Source: Pachypanchax playfairii
Lineage: Eukaryota; Chordata; Actinopteri; Cyprinodontiformes; Aplocheilidae
Length of the DNA: 64,000 bases
Assembly (NCBI GenBank): GCA_006937955.1
Contig: SSNP01000001.1
Coordinates: 6,409,576-6,473,575, forward strand
Direction: 5' to 3'
The notes beneath the pieces are model-generated. The model was not told where the DNA came from and ran no database searches. It worked only from the letters and a program-made list of their open reading frames with translations. Position 1 is the first letter of the stretch; every line of letters begins with the position of its first letter. Of this stretch, positions 49,465 to 60,290 are shown piece after piece. The translations under genes and the position numbers were made by a program.

Positions 49465-49677
49465 CTATCCAGTTTGGTTTGCTTTCAGCGAGGGGGGAGG
49501 GGAGCTCTGTGCATCAGCTGGATGCTTCGCTAACAGGTGATATTTGAGAGTCATACTACGGTGATAGCTCAGTTCACATCGACGGTAAACACAAATAACT
49601 TTTGCTATATTATTTTTACCATCTGGTAGAGTTTTAAACCTAAACTTCCCATCCAAAGGACCTTTTTCACTTTCCAT
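49465..49677 (-). pseudogene. decayed hAT/ZBED transposase fragment with BED finger
   Basis: The 70-residue frame resembles the N-terminal BED zinc finger of hAT transposases and ZBED proteins: VICVY at residues 27-31, then CELSYHRS (34-41), then LKYHLLAKH (44-52). In intact members the first part reads C-x2-C; here the second Cys position (32) is Arg. His47 and His52 would be the paired ligands. The frame stops 18 residues later, and no catalytic or dimerisation region of a hAT transposase follows. It is a broken piece, oriented like nfix. Confidence 0.7.
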
Positions 49678-52225
49678 GCACTAGCAAGCATCCGCCGAGT
49701 TAGACTGCCTCGTCATTTACCTCACAGACTACGGAGTGCCAGGAGGGCCAACACACCTGTGTGCTTGTACACGGGCAAAGCAAAAGCATGAAAGCCTGTG
49801 CCTTTACCGCATGTTAAATTTTTTTTTAAAAGGGGGCTTTGCGTTAACACCTTTTTAACAATTTCTTTACATCAACTATCTTTAACTTGATTTTTTTTTA
49901 AATTATGAAGTCAGACTGTTTTGTAATTTGATTTGAACTTGACCTGTTTATTTTCTATGTATTTTCCCGTGAGAAGACATTCCTGTCATAAAAAGATAAA
50001 CTGATTGGAACTAAATCAGTAATGTGGTCTTGCGGTAAATCCTGAACATTAGCCAGAAGAGGGAAAAAAAACGTCCCGTGGTTAAAATGCAAAGTCATGC
50101 ATCGTCATCCTCCGTCCCAAATCAAAAGGCTCATGTAAGAGAAACAAGAATCGATCCGTGACGTGACTTTTAGAGTTGATTATAGGACTTATTCTTTACT
50201 TTGTCTCAAGTTGAGCCGTCTACTCAAGATGATGACCATCACGATGACAGTCTTTAGTATCACTGGGCTTTTCTGTTGAATCAGAGACCGACAGCAGCCT
50301 CACAAGACACAGTCTGTATTTGGGTCAGCTCCCTTTACATCTTAGTTTAAAAGAACAACAACGGCGGCAACAAAAGATCTATTACATCTCCAAGCGATCA
50401 TATCACAGAAAGGCGCTGAGAATATCAAGTCTGAACAGACATACTAATAACACAACAGCAATAAGCTGAATTTAGAATTTGAGGGGAATTTATAACGAGT
50501 CGTTAAGTGAAGAACGAAGGTTATCTCACTGTATGAGCTCACTGAGAACTCGGGCCCATCTGGGTTTTATATCGAGGCAGTGACATGAAATCCTCATCTT
50601 GCACTGAATTTTCCAGTCAAACATTCAAGTTTCCATGTAACACATACTAATCCTATAGCAATTTCTCTGAGCCTAAACGGAGCAGAAAGTTTCTATCTAA
50701 AGTTTCTACAGCTGCAGCTGGAGCAGAGATGGTAGTCACCAGCTAACGAGGCCAAAAAGAGAAGCCACAGAGTTGTTTTTGCGTCTAACCCTGAGCCCTG
50801 CTTGGCCTCGATCTCTCCTACCCAACTCTCCTCCACTTTGATCCTTATGCTTTTTTTCTGCAGGGGTCTTTTTGACTCTACTGTGCTCTGCTCCACTATT
50901 AAAGGCGGTCTCAAACAGCCCCAGGCCTGCAGGACGGTCCGGCAAATACAAGCTACAAGAAGCACAGAGCTCACAGTCATACCAAACACATACACAGACA
51001 CTTCCACACAAACAGAGTCAGTTAATAACACACAAACTCCCGCCCTCCAGCTCTGCTTGCTCACAGCTGCCAGGCCTCCTCAGAGTTCATGTGAGGTAAA
51101 GATATGCTATATTATGCAACCGAGTATAGATTATCCACCTCTTGGTCGTGTGCCAACTTCCTGCTCTGAGGAGAAGGCTCCAGCACTTTGTTCCCTGGGG
51201 TGACAGGCCATATCTTACCGAACATGGTGGTCAAAGTAAATATACAGACCAAGAAGGTAAGAAGAAGAAATTAAAGGAGGGGAAAACAGCTTAAAAAAAG
51301 TAATAAAAAGAGAAGTTCCTCAACCAAGTATCACATTTTGTGTAATTGAATGTCTGTATCTTTAAATCCTACTTCTAGGGCCTCCTTTACATAGCTCTTG
51401 AAATCAGGTCACAACTGTTTTCATTACTGTTTGACTTGCGGGTTCATGAGACTCCAAGCGTCAACGTTCCTCCACCCACCCCCAAGACAGGAAAAGATTT
51501 TCCCTCCACTGTTAACCCAATAAATGCCTAATAAGCCCAACACGACCTTTTAACTCATGTTCAGTGTAACAGACTAAAAAAAAAGGAACTGTTGATTCTA
51601 AATCTTACAACCAATCACTGCTGGACTCAAAGATCACAGTTGTTAAATAGCTGAAGTGAATTACACTCTTGAATGGTCATTAAATCAACATACTCAGGAC
51701 TCAACCCTTCGTCTACAGGATGAGGTAATGCAGTGTGATGATGACAGAAAGCCTATAGGGAAATCGGAGGTTTAATCAACGAGCCACACAATGTCTCTTT
51801 ATCCCACATATAGTTATATGAAACCAAAGAAATGGCTAAAAAATGAAATAATATGACATCATCGACTGGCATTACAGCGACATGCCTATCACCGCTACTT
51901 CTGTGTCGACTGTGTCTTGGTAAACTATTGCTAATTATCTGATCAATATATGGATGGACACAATCAGGAAGACTATAGATTAACAGCTGGGTGTTTGTTT
52001 TGTTGGCTTCTGATACCAGTAATTTCCATCCAGGGGTACTTGTGCCTGGAGGTACGTTGGCAGTTGCCAGGAGGGATGTGAAAGGAATGCAGAGCAGCTC
52101 AACTAATTTACGAAAAGAGACATTTGAATAAAATCCACATATTGAGTCAGATAAAACACCTGAACACGAAGGCTTTATTCCAACTTCCAGCAAAAATCTT
52201 AACGTCTGCAATTCTGCAAAGTCAC
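49678..52225. other. intron 1, no gene seen
   Basis: AT-leaning intron. A 164-residue minus-strand frame (51753-52247) is the least low-complexity long frame in the intron, but it has no recognised domain and starts inside MITE copy 4, so it is not called as a gene. No repeats of note. Confidence 0.35.
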
Positions 52226-52819
52226 TTAAAGAGGCAATTTCATACACATTTCAGGACTTTGTGATTATTTCTTAAGTATTAACCAGTAATATGAAACATT
52301 TTATATCTAAAAAACGTTAGGAAACACTGATTAACAGACCTTTCAATCTGTCTGCGTTAAAATTTGGGTGGTTCCGGCTCCTTCCGTCAGGCTGCTTCGT
52401 CAGAAGCTTGTTCATATTCATTATGCTACTTTGCTGGACTTTGATTGGCTAACAAACTAGCCTATGAGAGCAAAGAATACTGTTTCCTGCCCCGCTGTGC
52501 ATGGCAACGTCAGACGTTGTGTCTTCCTGTTTGCTACGTCTTATGCTACAGCTTTTAGCCAGCAGCATGCTAGGTGTGGTTTCAACTGCAGGAGCTGATG
52601 AAAACTAACGAACAAAGGAGTTGTGATGAAACAGATACAGGCCGTTCGGACTCGGGAGAACTCGGGTGTTATCTCCACCTGCGTAGTTTGAGAGATTAAA
52701 ACTGAAAGAGAAGTTGTTGACCTGTTTTCACACCTACTATGAAGGTAAGAACACCTGTGGAGCTAAAATATTCAACAGAAACCTCAGAAAAACCGTTTTT
52801 AATGGAAGGGCCTCTTTAA
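52226..52819 (+). mobile_element. TTAA-bounded MITE, copy 4 (full length)
   Basis: A 594-bp copy from TTAAAGAGGCAATTTCATAC to TGGAAGGGCCTCTTTAA, with both ends and TTAA intact. With copies 3 and 5 it defines the family's full length. Confidence 0.88.
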
Positions 52820-55800
52820 GACCATATATGAAGGAGTTTAAGAAATTTCAGTAACAACCTTCAGATGTATCTGAGTTGCTCACTGAACCCTTTAAACCAC
52901 CTGAAATGTTACATGTAAAATCCACGACAGCAACCAATACAGATAAACCAAAGATGTCAAGAGAAAAATATCCAACAAAAAAACTAGATATATCTAAGAA
53001 ATTAGCTAAAACCAAATAAGTATTCAGGTTGGTTGATGCTAAGGATGAGCATGAGCGACTAGATAGACTAATAGCTAGATGTTAGTTAGTTTTAGGATGT
53101 CTTTTTTGTGAAAACTGTTATAAACCTTTCCATTGATGTGAATTTTGCATTACACAGTTATACCTGTGGAAATATTCTAATATTCCAACCAGAATTGTCC
53201 TGAGGTGAAGCAGAAGTGCCACAGTTAGCTGCTAATGCTGCTAATTCCTCTTGCAAATGATCATAAAAACCAATGTAAATAACTGTGTAATGCAAAATTA
53301 AGGGAATAGGATTCTAAAGTAGTTTTCATATCCTGGCCCTACTTGAACTAGCAGTTAGCTTATCAGTCCACGTAAGGACGTATCTTCATTTAACCAAAAT
53401 GAGGCTGTTCAAAGGGCCATCAACAGCAGGGGATTCGCTAATTAGCCAAAACCAATTTGAAGTCACACAATCTCATTTCCGAAGATCGGAACCATCACGT
53501 CAATAGATCAGATGAATTTATAGCGTCAACCATATTATATTATATTATATATATGATATTATATTTATGAACGCATTCATTTGGGGGGTTGGAACCACTT
53601 TTCTCTATCACACACACAGTTTCCTGCTCCAAGGCTTTGTTTTTTTCTAAAAGAATGCACACCTGTGCTCGTGTGATTTAATATGTGCAGGTGGGATATG
53701 CATGAAGCCCCACAAACCATATCCTGTATAGAACCTGAAATCAAGCCCACTGTCCTGCATGTGTGAACACTGTCTCAGAGTACGTTCATGTGCCTGTATA
53801 CCATCTGCTTCGCACCATGAGCATACTTGTACCGTATTCATATAAATACCTGCCGCTTTCATCTTTGATTTGTGTGGATAGTCTGTTCATATCTACGAGA
53901 CCGTCCGTGCACGTAGACGTCTACAGGCTGCAGTCAAACTGTGCTCAGATTTCATCCAGATTAATCTGAAAGCTTTGTAATGAGAGGTCTACTGTATATA
54001 TTTAGCCAGTGCAGTGAGATGTAGGTCAGACAGACAGGCAGGGCAGGCCAAACGACATGCCCAGATTGCCCACACTGCAGTGACCTTGAGTAGGCCCTCA
54101 ATGTTCCGCAACGACAAGTTTCAATCCTTTGAGCTGACGCGACGACTTCTCCAGCCCGCAGGCTTCACAGCGGCGTTTGTTATTTAATAACACGTTGATT
54201 GTCTTTTACGGAAATGTTACTTGTTGACTAAAAGGAAAGCAGAGAATGAATTACTGTCAACGTACACTCCATTTGTTGATACTGGCAGTCATTCAAATGT
54301 GCTCAATGCAAGAACAAAGCACGCTCAGAAGCATTTCTCAGTCTGTCCCTCTGTGGGTCTAGACATGAAACAAAACTAAACACTAAAATGTGCGACGTTA
54401 GTTTGTTTTTTTTTACACCGTGCAACATGGTTTTATTGTCTAAGATCCTTTACAGCAGTAATATTTCAGTCAAGAGGGATGATCTGAACCAGCTTTAGAC
54501 TAAATAACCAATGCAAGTTAATTTAAATTAACACGTCCAGTAATGGACAGCATCACATTAAACTGTAAAAGCTTCCACTAATCCCTTGCTCCACTTTTTA
54601 AAAGGCCACAGCCTTTTAAAACCGCGCTATGCTAATCATTCCTTGTATGTTAGAGCTTTAATCTGCTGGACTGTGTATGATCAGCTTTTACGCTTATCTG
54701 CGTCTGTTTTTCTTCATTTAAAAAATCAGAGTTTATGACGAGTAAGCTCGACCGTGTGATGTCACAGAAAGTCTGAGAGTCGATTGGCTGCAGGTGCGGC
54801 TCCTAGAAACGGGTAATAATTGCAAGTTTAGGGGTTTAATGACCCGGAAATGAAAGGATCCCCTTCAGTTTGACAGATTTAATGACGTAAAAGGGGAATT
54901 TGATCTTGTGACGCGTCTCACGCAGACACACCTTTTCAGACACACACATAATCATAATCTTCCCCACTGTCCTGTCTCAGATCGCAGTTTTTACTGATAG
55001 ACTCGGGACTTTATGTGCGTTAATAACAAGCAGAACACACTGTGCTGAAAACTGACAAAGCTCTCAAATATCTTCCAGTGCATCTGCTTATTCTTCATTC
55101 TGCTAAAACCCACTTTGTTTTAGCTGTTTTTATTTATGAAAATCCCCCGTCCCTCCCTCCCTCCCTCCCTCCACACACGTTTCTCCACCTCCCCCATGCT
55201 TGGCCTGATTCTCTTGTCTCATATTGTGCACTAAGTATTTTATGTTCCTCTGTATATTCTAGCTCAATTATGTAATTTAGCACTCGTGCATGTATGTGTA
55301 TGTGTGTGTTTCGTAACTATAGCAACAGCACAACATATTGGCGACCGCAGAACTGCACTGGGGCCACGGGCACTGCCGCAGTTGTGCCAAAAACTAATCC
55401 ATGCCAGAGGTGACATGAGTGCAGGAAGAGTGAAGCAAGCAGCCACCAAAAAAAAAAAAAAAAAAAGAGAGAGACACACCAGCATATTCGTCTCCTCTCT
55501 CTCTCCTCTCACTCCTCGCCTTCCTTTTAAAACACACACAGTGGATATCCTCCCATTCTTCTTGGCTGGAGCCTCCCATGGCAGTGGCAGTAGGAATCCA
55601 TTCTCCACGGATGCTGGGACAGCTGTGCTGATATTGAAAGCGACACAGTTGGTTCTGCCTCTTTCTCTGCGTGCAGCTCCCGATAAAAAAAAAATACATG
55701 CTACTTAATTCAAATCTATAACGCCTGCTGCCAAGATGCGCCCAGCTCATCTCATCTTTGTCTCCGCCACCAAACAGAGCTCTGAATGCCTTCGCTTGGG

Positions 55801-57737
55801 AAAAATAAATAAATAAATAAGAGAAATATGCTGTAAATTTTCTACTGCTGACACATGGTGGCCTCCAGTCACCAGCTGACAATAAACACAGAGAATTTAT
55901 GACTGACAGAGGCATTAATCACCAAAACCATCAGAAGCATTTCAGTCAAATACCGAGAAACACAAAATGCAAATAATCCACAACATGCTACCAGTGTTGA
56001 AGCTGGGAGAACAACAAGAGCTCACATCTGAAGCAGTGTCGGGGGGGTTAAAGGTAAGTTTTTGTTTTAGGCAAGTTGGTGCTGCAGGATGCACAAGTGC
56101 AAAGACTTAGTTAGTATTTATGCATCTTTTTTATTTATTTTAGGGGAGTTTTGTGACATCGTGACCCTGTAATGACCTCAGAACAAGACGTAAATTTAAC
56201 CCATTTACTGTGCACCATTAACGAGGCACCACAGCCAATCGGACGCTCTGAATTCCTAGGCACGAGCAAATCCCTGCCACAGGAAACACTGATCAGGCCT
56301 GCATGTCAATCACATGTGCTACAAGGAAACAGTCAAACACAGAGCGCTGCACTGGCCTGCACGTCACTTTTTCCATACGCAAACTTGCACGAGTTTACTT
56401 CTGCTACCCATCTGGCAACTTGAACTAGAGCTGCGTCTGCAGAATCCCGACAATTAAGCTAGTGAATCAGCACAAGCAGAGATCCAATCACCTATTTGGG
56501 AAATTTAATACGTGCAACTGGAACGATCTCTGGCTGGCTTTTAACGTGGAAGTAAAATTCAACATGATCACACACGGGCCTGCAGCGAGGCGCTGAGGAG
56601 CAGCTTTCCATTTACTCCAGCACACACACTCGTCCATGTGTTCTAACTCTGACATGCACATATATATATAGAGATTATTTTAGTGGATGCACGCTGTAGT
56701 TTCAAGAGATCTTTGAAATCCTCTGAACAGCTGTTCCAACTCAAGGCATGGGAAAGAAGGAAACAGACATGGTGGTGTTGAGGGAGGCAGAGGACAAAGA
56801 CTGTTCATTTCCAAATATGTGCAACGTTTGTGCTTTAAAATCCAGATATAGACGACATTAATGTCATCTGATCTCCACGTAAAAACAAACTAGCTCATGT
56901 TTTCCCCACTTCTAATTCAGAATCTGATTATTTCACCCAAAATGCTGCAGATAACCGCTGGTGGCGGCATCAGCCCAATCGAAGATGCTCAATTAAACCT
57001 ATAAAAGTTGAAAAAAAGAAAACAAAAACAAGAGGGATTCAAGCTAAAACGGTTACTTTCAGAAAAGAAAACAGAAAAGAAAGAGGGTTGGGATGGGGTT
57101 TTTAATATATTTCAAAGTAGAAACATATGGCTGAATTTTTAAATACGTAGAGACGAGAATGTTTTTTTTTTTGTCATGTCTTGTGTAAAAACTGCACTGT
57201 AGTTTCCCTCTGAGCTCTGAAAAAGAGAACAAAACGTCAGAGCTGCAGCACTACCGTTTGAAATGTGTATTATGCTCCCGCTAAAACATAAATGAAAAAT
57301 ATAAATACGTATCAGAACGTTACAATGAGTTTATACGGGAAAATCTATTTCCCTTCTTTTCCACATGGTCAGAATTCCAGCTGCGGGTCAGTACGTGCGA
57401 CCCGGCTGGAGCATCCAGAAAATAAACAGGTGGAATGTAAAATGATTAAAAATATTAAAAACACAAACACCTAATGTTAAATAAATAGGGACTCAACAGG
57501 ACTTACCACTAAGGCATTGTTTAGAAGGTGAGTGGGGTAATACTTTTGTGTTGAGAGGGTGTTAAGAGGCGAGGAGAGCAGGGTCAGCATCCAGGCGGGC
57601 AGAGAGGGAGGGAGGAGGGAGGGGGTGGGGGGGGGGCAGAGGGAAGGAATAAGTTAAAACGTCGCACTAGAGAAAACAGTCTCAGATGTCAACAATACGA
57701 GCTGCATGAAGATCTGAACACATGTACACAATGCAAT

Positions 57738-57738
<1 letters not shown>
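52820..57738. other. intron 1, no gene seen
   Basis: Features are a TA-rich run (53522-53565), (TCCC)n at 55150-55172, poly(A) 55448-55466, (AAAT)n at 55802-55819 and G-rich sequence at 57599-57637. Repeat-free stretches at 53995-54220 and 55370-55440 are candidates for conserved non-coding DNA. No exon recognised. Confidence 0.3.
54596..54621. other. perfect 11-bp inverted repeat, 4-base loop
   Basis: Arms TTTTAAAAGGC (54596-54606) and GCCTTTTAAAA (54611-54621) enclose CACA. It can form a hairpin in either strand. It could be the relic of a small palindromic element or a dimeric factor site; nothing decides between them. Confidence 0.6.

Positions 57739-57772
<34 letters not shown>
57739..57772. 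repeat. (AC)n microsatellite
   Basis: About 17 uninterrupted AC units, followed by a (TTTA)-type run. Confidence 0.97.
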
Positions 57773-57774
<2 letters not shown>

Positions 57775-57989
57775 TATTTATTTATTTTCTTTTTACTTCA
57801 TTAATCTGTGGTGATAAATTTTGGCTCGTTTATGAGACGAATAATAAAAAAAAAAGCTCCAAATGACGTGTGAACGTGTTATTTTAGAAGAACATACAGA
57901 AAAAGAAACAAATACATCCAGATGGAAAAGTATTATAAAAAAAACTACAAAGAAGGACATTTTTTAACCTTAACAGAGAAATCCAGTAG

Positions 57990-57992
<3 letters not shown>

Positions 57993-58039
<47 letters not shown>
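57993..58039. repeat. (AC)n microsatellite
   Basis: About 23 uninterrupted AC units, the second of a close pair. Confidence 0.97.
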
Positions 58040-58040
<1 letters not shown>

Positions 58041-59439
58041 CCTCTCCCTATAATTTTCGACCATTCATGTCAGTCCCTGTTAGTATTCAGCGAGGCTTCT
58101 GTCCCAGTTAATAAAGCCTTCAAACTCCTTGCAGCTGATTATTATTATTATTCCCAAAGTCCGAGCTGGATTTGGGTTTTTTTTTTTCAACCATCATCAG
58201 TTAAACAAAAACTGTGGGCCTTTCTGAAAGTTTCTAAAGTTACGAAACAGAGCCAAACATTTTAAAGATAAAGTTACAGTCCAGAACGCAGATGTAGTGT
58301 TTATATGACGGACAATGTTCTGTTTTTCTTTTCTTTGAGTCTTAAAGTCAGAATACTAACAGCTTCTCCAATAAAATCAAGTCATAAAGTGAAATAATGA
58401 AGTTCTCCTTTCCCTTTCCGATGTCAACGAGAAGCTGAACGTTATGGTCCGAGCTGCTAAGGTCTTCAGATGGAAACCAGACATGGCTCGTGCCCGAATG
58501 AGAGAGGAGCTGACGAGGACATCCTCTCAGCCTCCAGCAGTCATCACAGACACACGATGGGAGGAAAAGTCTTTTTTAATAAACTCACAGTAAAAAAAAA
58601 AAAAAAAAAAGCAGGAATGAATTATAACATCAAACAAAGACTCGTGGCAGTGCGCTGTCAGACAGAGTCAATGAGGGATAAACAAGTCTGCTTTACGGGA
58701 GGGTGAGTCGTAGCAGCTGGAGAACATGAGAAGGTCACCGCCAGCAGGATCTCTTAGAATAAGTTCCCTAAGAAGAGCTGAATATTCAGCTTTTATTTTG
58801 AAAAAAATTGTATACATCATAAAAATATTTCTAATTTAAAACAAGATGCTAAGACAAGAGTTAGGAACCTGGACAGATGAAGGTTTACTCCTTCTCGCAG
58901 CTGAATAAAAAGTTATCAAGGTAAATTTCTCCGTAGGCCAAAAAAAAGTAATAGTTTATAATAAAAAAAAGTAAAAAACAGGAAGAAAAATTTTCAAATC
59001 ATCTCACACCTGGAACATTTCATTTATTACAGCTCGGGTGCTCTTTGTGCATCATTTCAACAGCAGCAACTAACATGAATATCACACACACACTTATTAT
59101 AAGACATCATCATGATTCTATAATGACCCCATGATGAACATTTAACAGCAGAAACAGGAAGAGCAGGTAGATAAAGTTCAAAGTTCAGAGTCACAACCTG
59201 CAGTTAAAAGAATTCAAACGTCCCCACAATGAATTCAATCCAACACACGAGGCGCAGAATAAAAATATCACATCAACGCACGTGCTCACGTGTTGCATTC
59301 AAGTGCAAAAACTTAGAAAGCAGTGAGGTGGATCAGCAGACGCTCATGAGAACAGCAGCATGTATGTTTGATGTCTTACAACTGTTCATTTGCTTATTAT
59401 TATTAATTATTATTATTATTATTATTAACACACTACGGG
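58040..59439. other. intron 1, promoter-proximal, no gene seen
   Basis: AT-rich sequence with poly(A) at 58593-58610 and (ATT)n at 59399-59427. No exon or mobile element was recognised. Confidence 0.35.
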
Positions 59440-60016
59440 TCTCCCACAGTAAAGCGGCCCACAGGCGGCGGAGGGCGGGCGGTGTGCGCGCGCCCTGCTG
59501 CCCCTGATCAAACTCTGGTCACCGGCCAAAAGAAATAAAAGATTTAAAATCAGAGAAAAAAGAAGAAGAAGTTCCTGCCACGAACTTCGCCGCGGTGAAA
59601 ATATCTTAATAGTATAATAATAAAATCCACCGTCTGTCCCTGCTGCGCTGTGCTTTTCCTCCTCCCCCTACCTCCCCCTATCCCCCCCTCCTCCCAAGTC
59701 CCAACACACACACACACACACTTTTAAAAATATGAAATACATTTCGAGATAAGCGCCATTTTTTCCCCATAAAAGCCTGGAAGTAAAGTTCCGCGCGACG
59801 CGAAGCGACGCGACGTTTCGCGACGCGGGCCGAGCGTCGGACAGTTAAAGCGAAGTTTCTGACAAGAGAAAAGAAACACGTTGCAACAAAACTAACAGAG
59901 GTGCGGAAAATCCAACCCCAGGCTGCGCTTCAGGGTGAATAATAAAAAAACAAAAAAAAAAACACCGTCCCGCTGTAAGAACAGACCCAGAGAATGAGAG
60001 AGGAGAGCCGGGTTAC

Positions 60017-60043
60017 CTGTGTCAGGCAGTACGGGGAGTACAT
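60017..60043 (-). CDS. nfix: nfix exon 1, coding part (MYSPYCLTQ)
   Basis: This short coding exon reads MYSPYCLTQ on the minus strand and is followed directly by a GT donor (GTAACC). Nuclear factor I proteins start with a nine-residue exon of this kind; YSPYC at residues 2-6 is the NFIX form (NFIA has YSPLC, NFIB YSPIC). The ATG sits in a strong Kozak context (ACCACC before ATG). The exon ends in phase 0 and joins exon 2, which begins with Asp10 of the DNA-binding domain. Exon 1 continues upstream as 5' UTR into a CpG-rich region; the transcription start cannot be fixed from sequence alone. NFIX is a nuclear transcription factor that binds TTGGC(N5)GCCAA sites as a dimer. Which teleost duplicate (nfixa or nfixb) this is cannot be told. 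Confidence 0.93.
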
Positions 60044-60050
60044 GGTGGTT

Positions 60051-60110
60051 CTAGCAGGGAGGATTGGAGAGCTTATTCAAGTTGGATGGAAGCTCGGTAC
60101 AGTGCCGCAT
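60051..60110 (-). promoter_or_regulatory. candidate upstream ORF of nfix, 19 codons
   Basis: In the presumed 5' UTR an ATG at 60110 opens a 19-residue frame that ends in TAG at 60051-60053, only 7 nt before the nfix ATG. The same frame is open further upstream to an ATG at 60284 (77 residues in all), so the uORF could be longer if transcription starts higher. It is in a different frame from nfix. A stop so close to the main start could support re-initiation control. Whether the segment is transcribed is not shown by the sequence. Confidence 0.4.
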
Positions 60111-60136
60111 TGCAATCGCTCGCCGTCCTGTTTCTC

Positions 60137-60145
60137 TCACTCCAT
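60137..60145 (-). promoter_or_regulatory. candidate minimal uORF (Met-Glu-stop)
   Basis: A start codon, a single GAG codon and TGA follow each other about 100 nt upstream of the nfix ATG. Such minimal uORFs can slow scanning ribosomes if the region is in the mRNA. It depends on a transcription start above 60145, which is not established. Confidence 0.3.
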
Positions 60146-60290
60146 GCTGCAGCTTACTGTAACCCCGCCTAGAAAGTGAAAGCTTGCACAAACTTTCAGG
60201 GAAAAAACTTTGTCTCCCTCCCCTCTCCTCTCCTCTTCCCAGGACTTTAACCGCGCGCGCTCCGCGGCAGCGAATTCTCCACAATTATGT

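Larger units (their letters stand above)
35509..60016 (-). other. nfix: nfix intron 1 (24,508 bp)
   Basis: This interval lies between the exon 1 donor (GT at 60016-60015) and the exon 2 acceptor (AG at 35510-35509). Both sites are canonical, and the joined reading frame gives MYSPYCLTQ-DEFHPF, as in known NFI proteins. It holds three TTAA-bounded repeats or parts of them, a pogo-like MITE, a hAT remnant, microsatellites, and several low-repeat stretches that could be regulatory. I saw no further coding exon in it, but alternative non-coding or very short first exons cannot be excluded. Confidence 0.9.
59440..60290 (-). promoter_or_regulatory. nfix: CpG-rich nfix first-exon/promoter region
   Basis: CpG density rises sharply compared with the surrounding AT-rich DNA. 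Peaks lie at 59461-59500 (GGCGGAGGGCGGGC and GCGCGCGC words), 59791-59840 (about 16 CpGs in 50 bases) and 60249-60270 (CCGCGCGCGCTCCGCGG). On the minus strand a purine-rich tract of GAGAGGAG words at 60215-60240 precedes the probable 5' UTR. No clear TATA box is seen. This fits a CpG-island promoter that starts above exon 1 and spills into the first intron. Exact start sites are unknown. Confidence 0.5.

Noticed and set aside
51753..52247. 164-codon minus-strand frame of fairly normal composition
   Set aside because: It starts inside a MITE copy, lacks any known domain and has no sign of splicing; kept only as a note.
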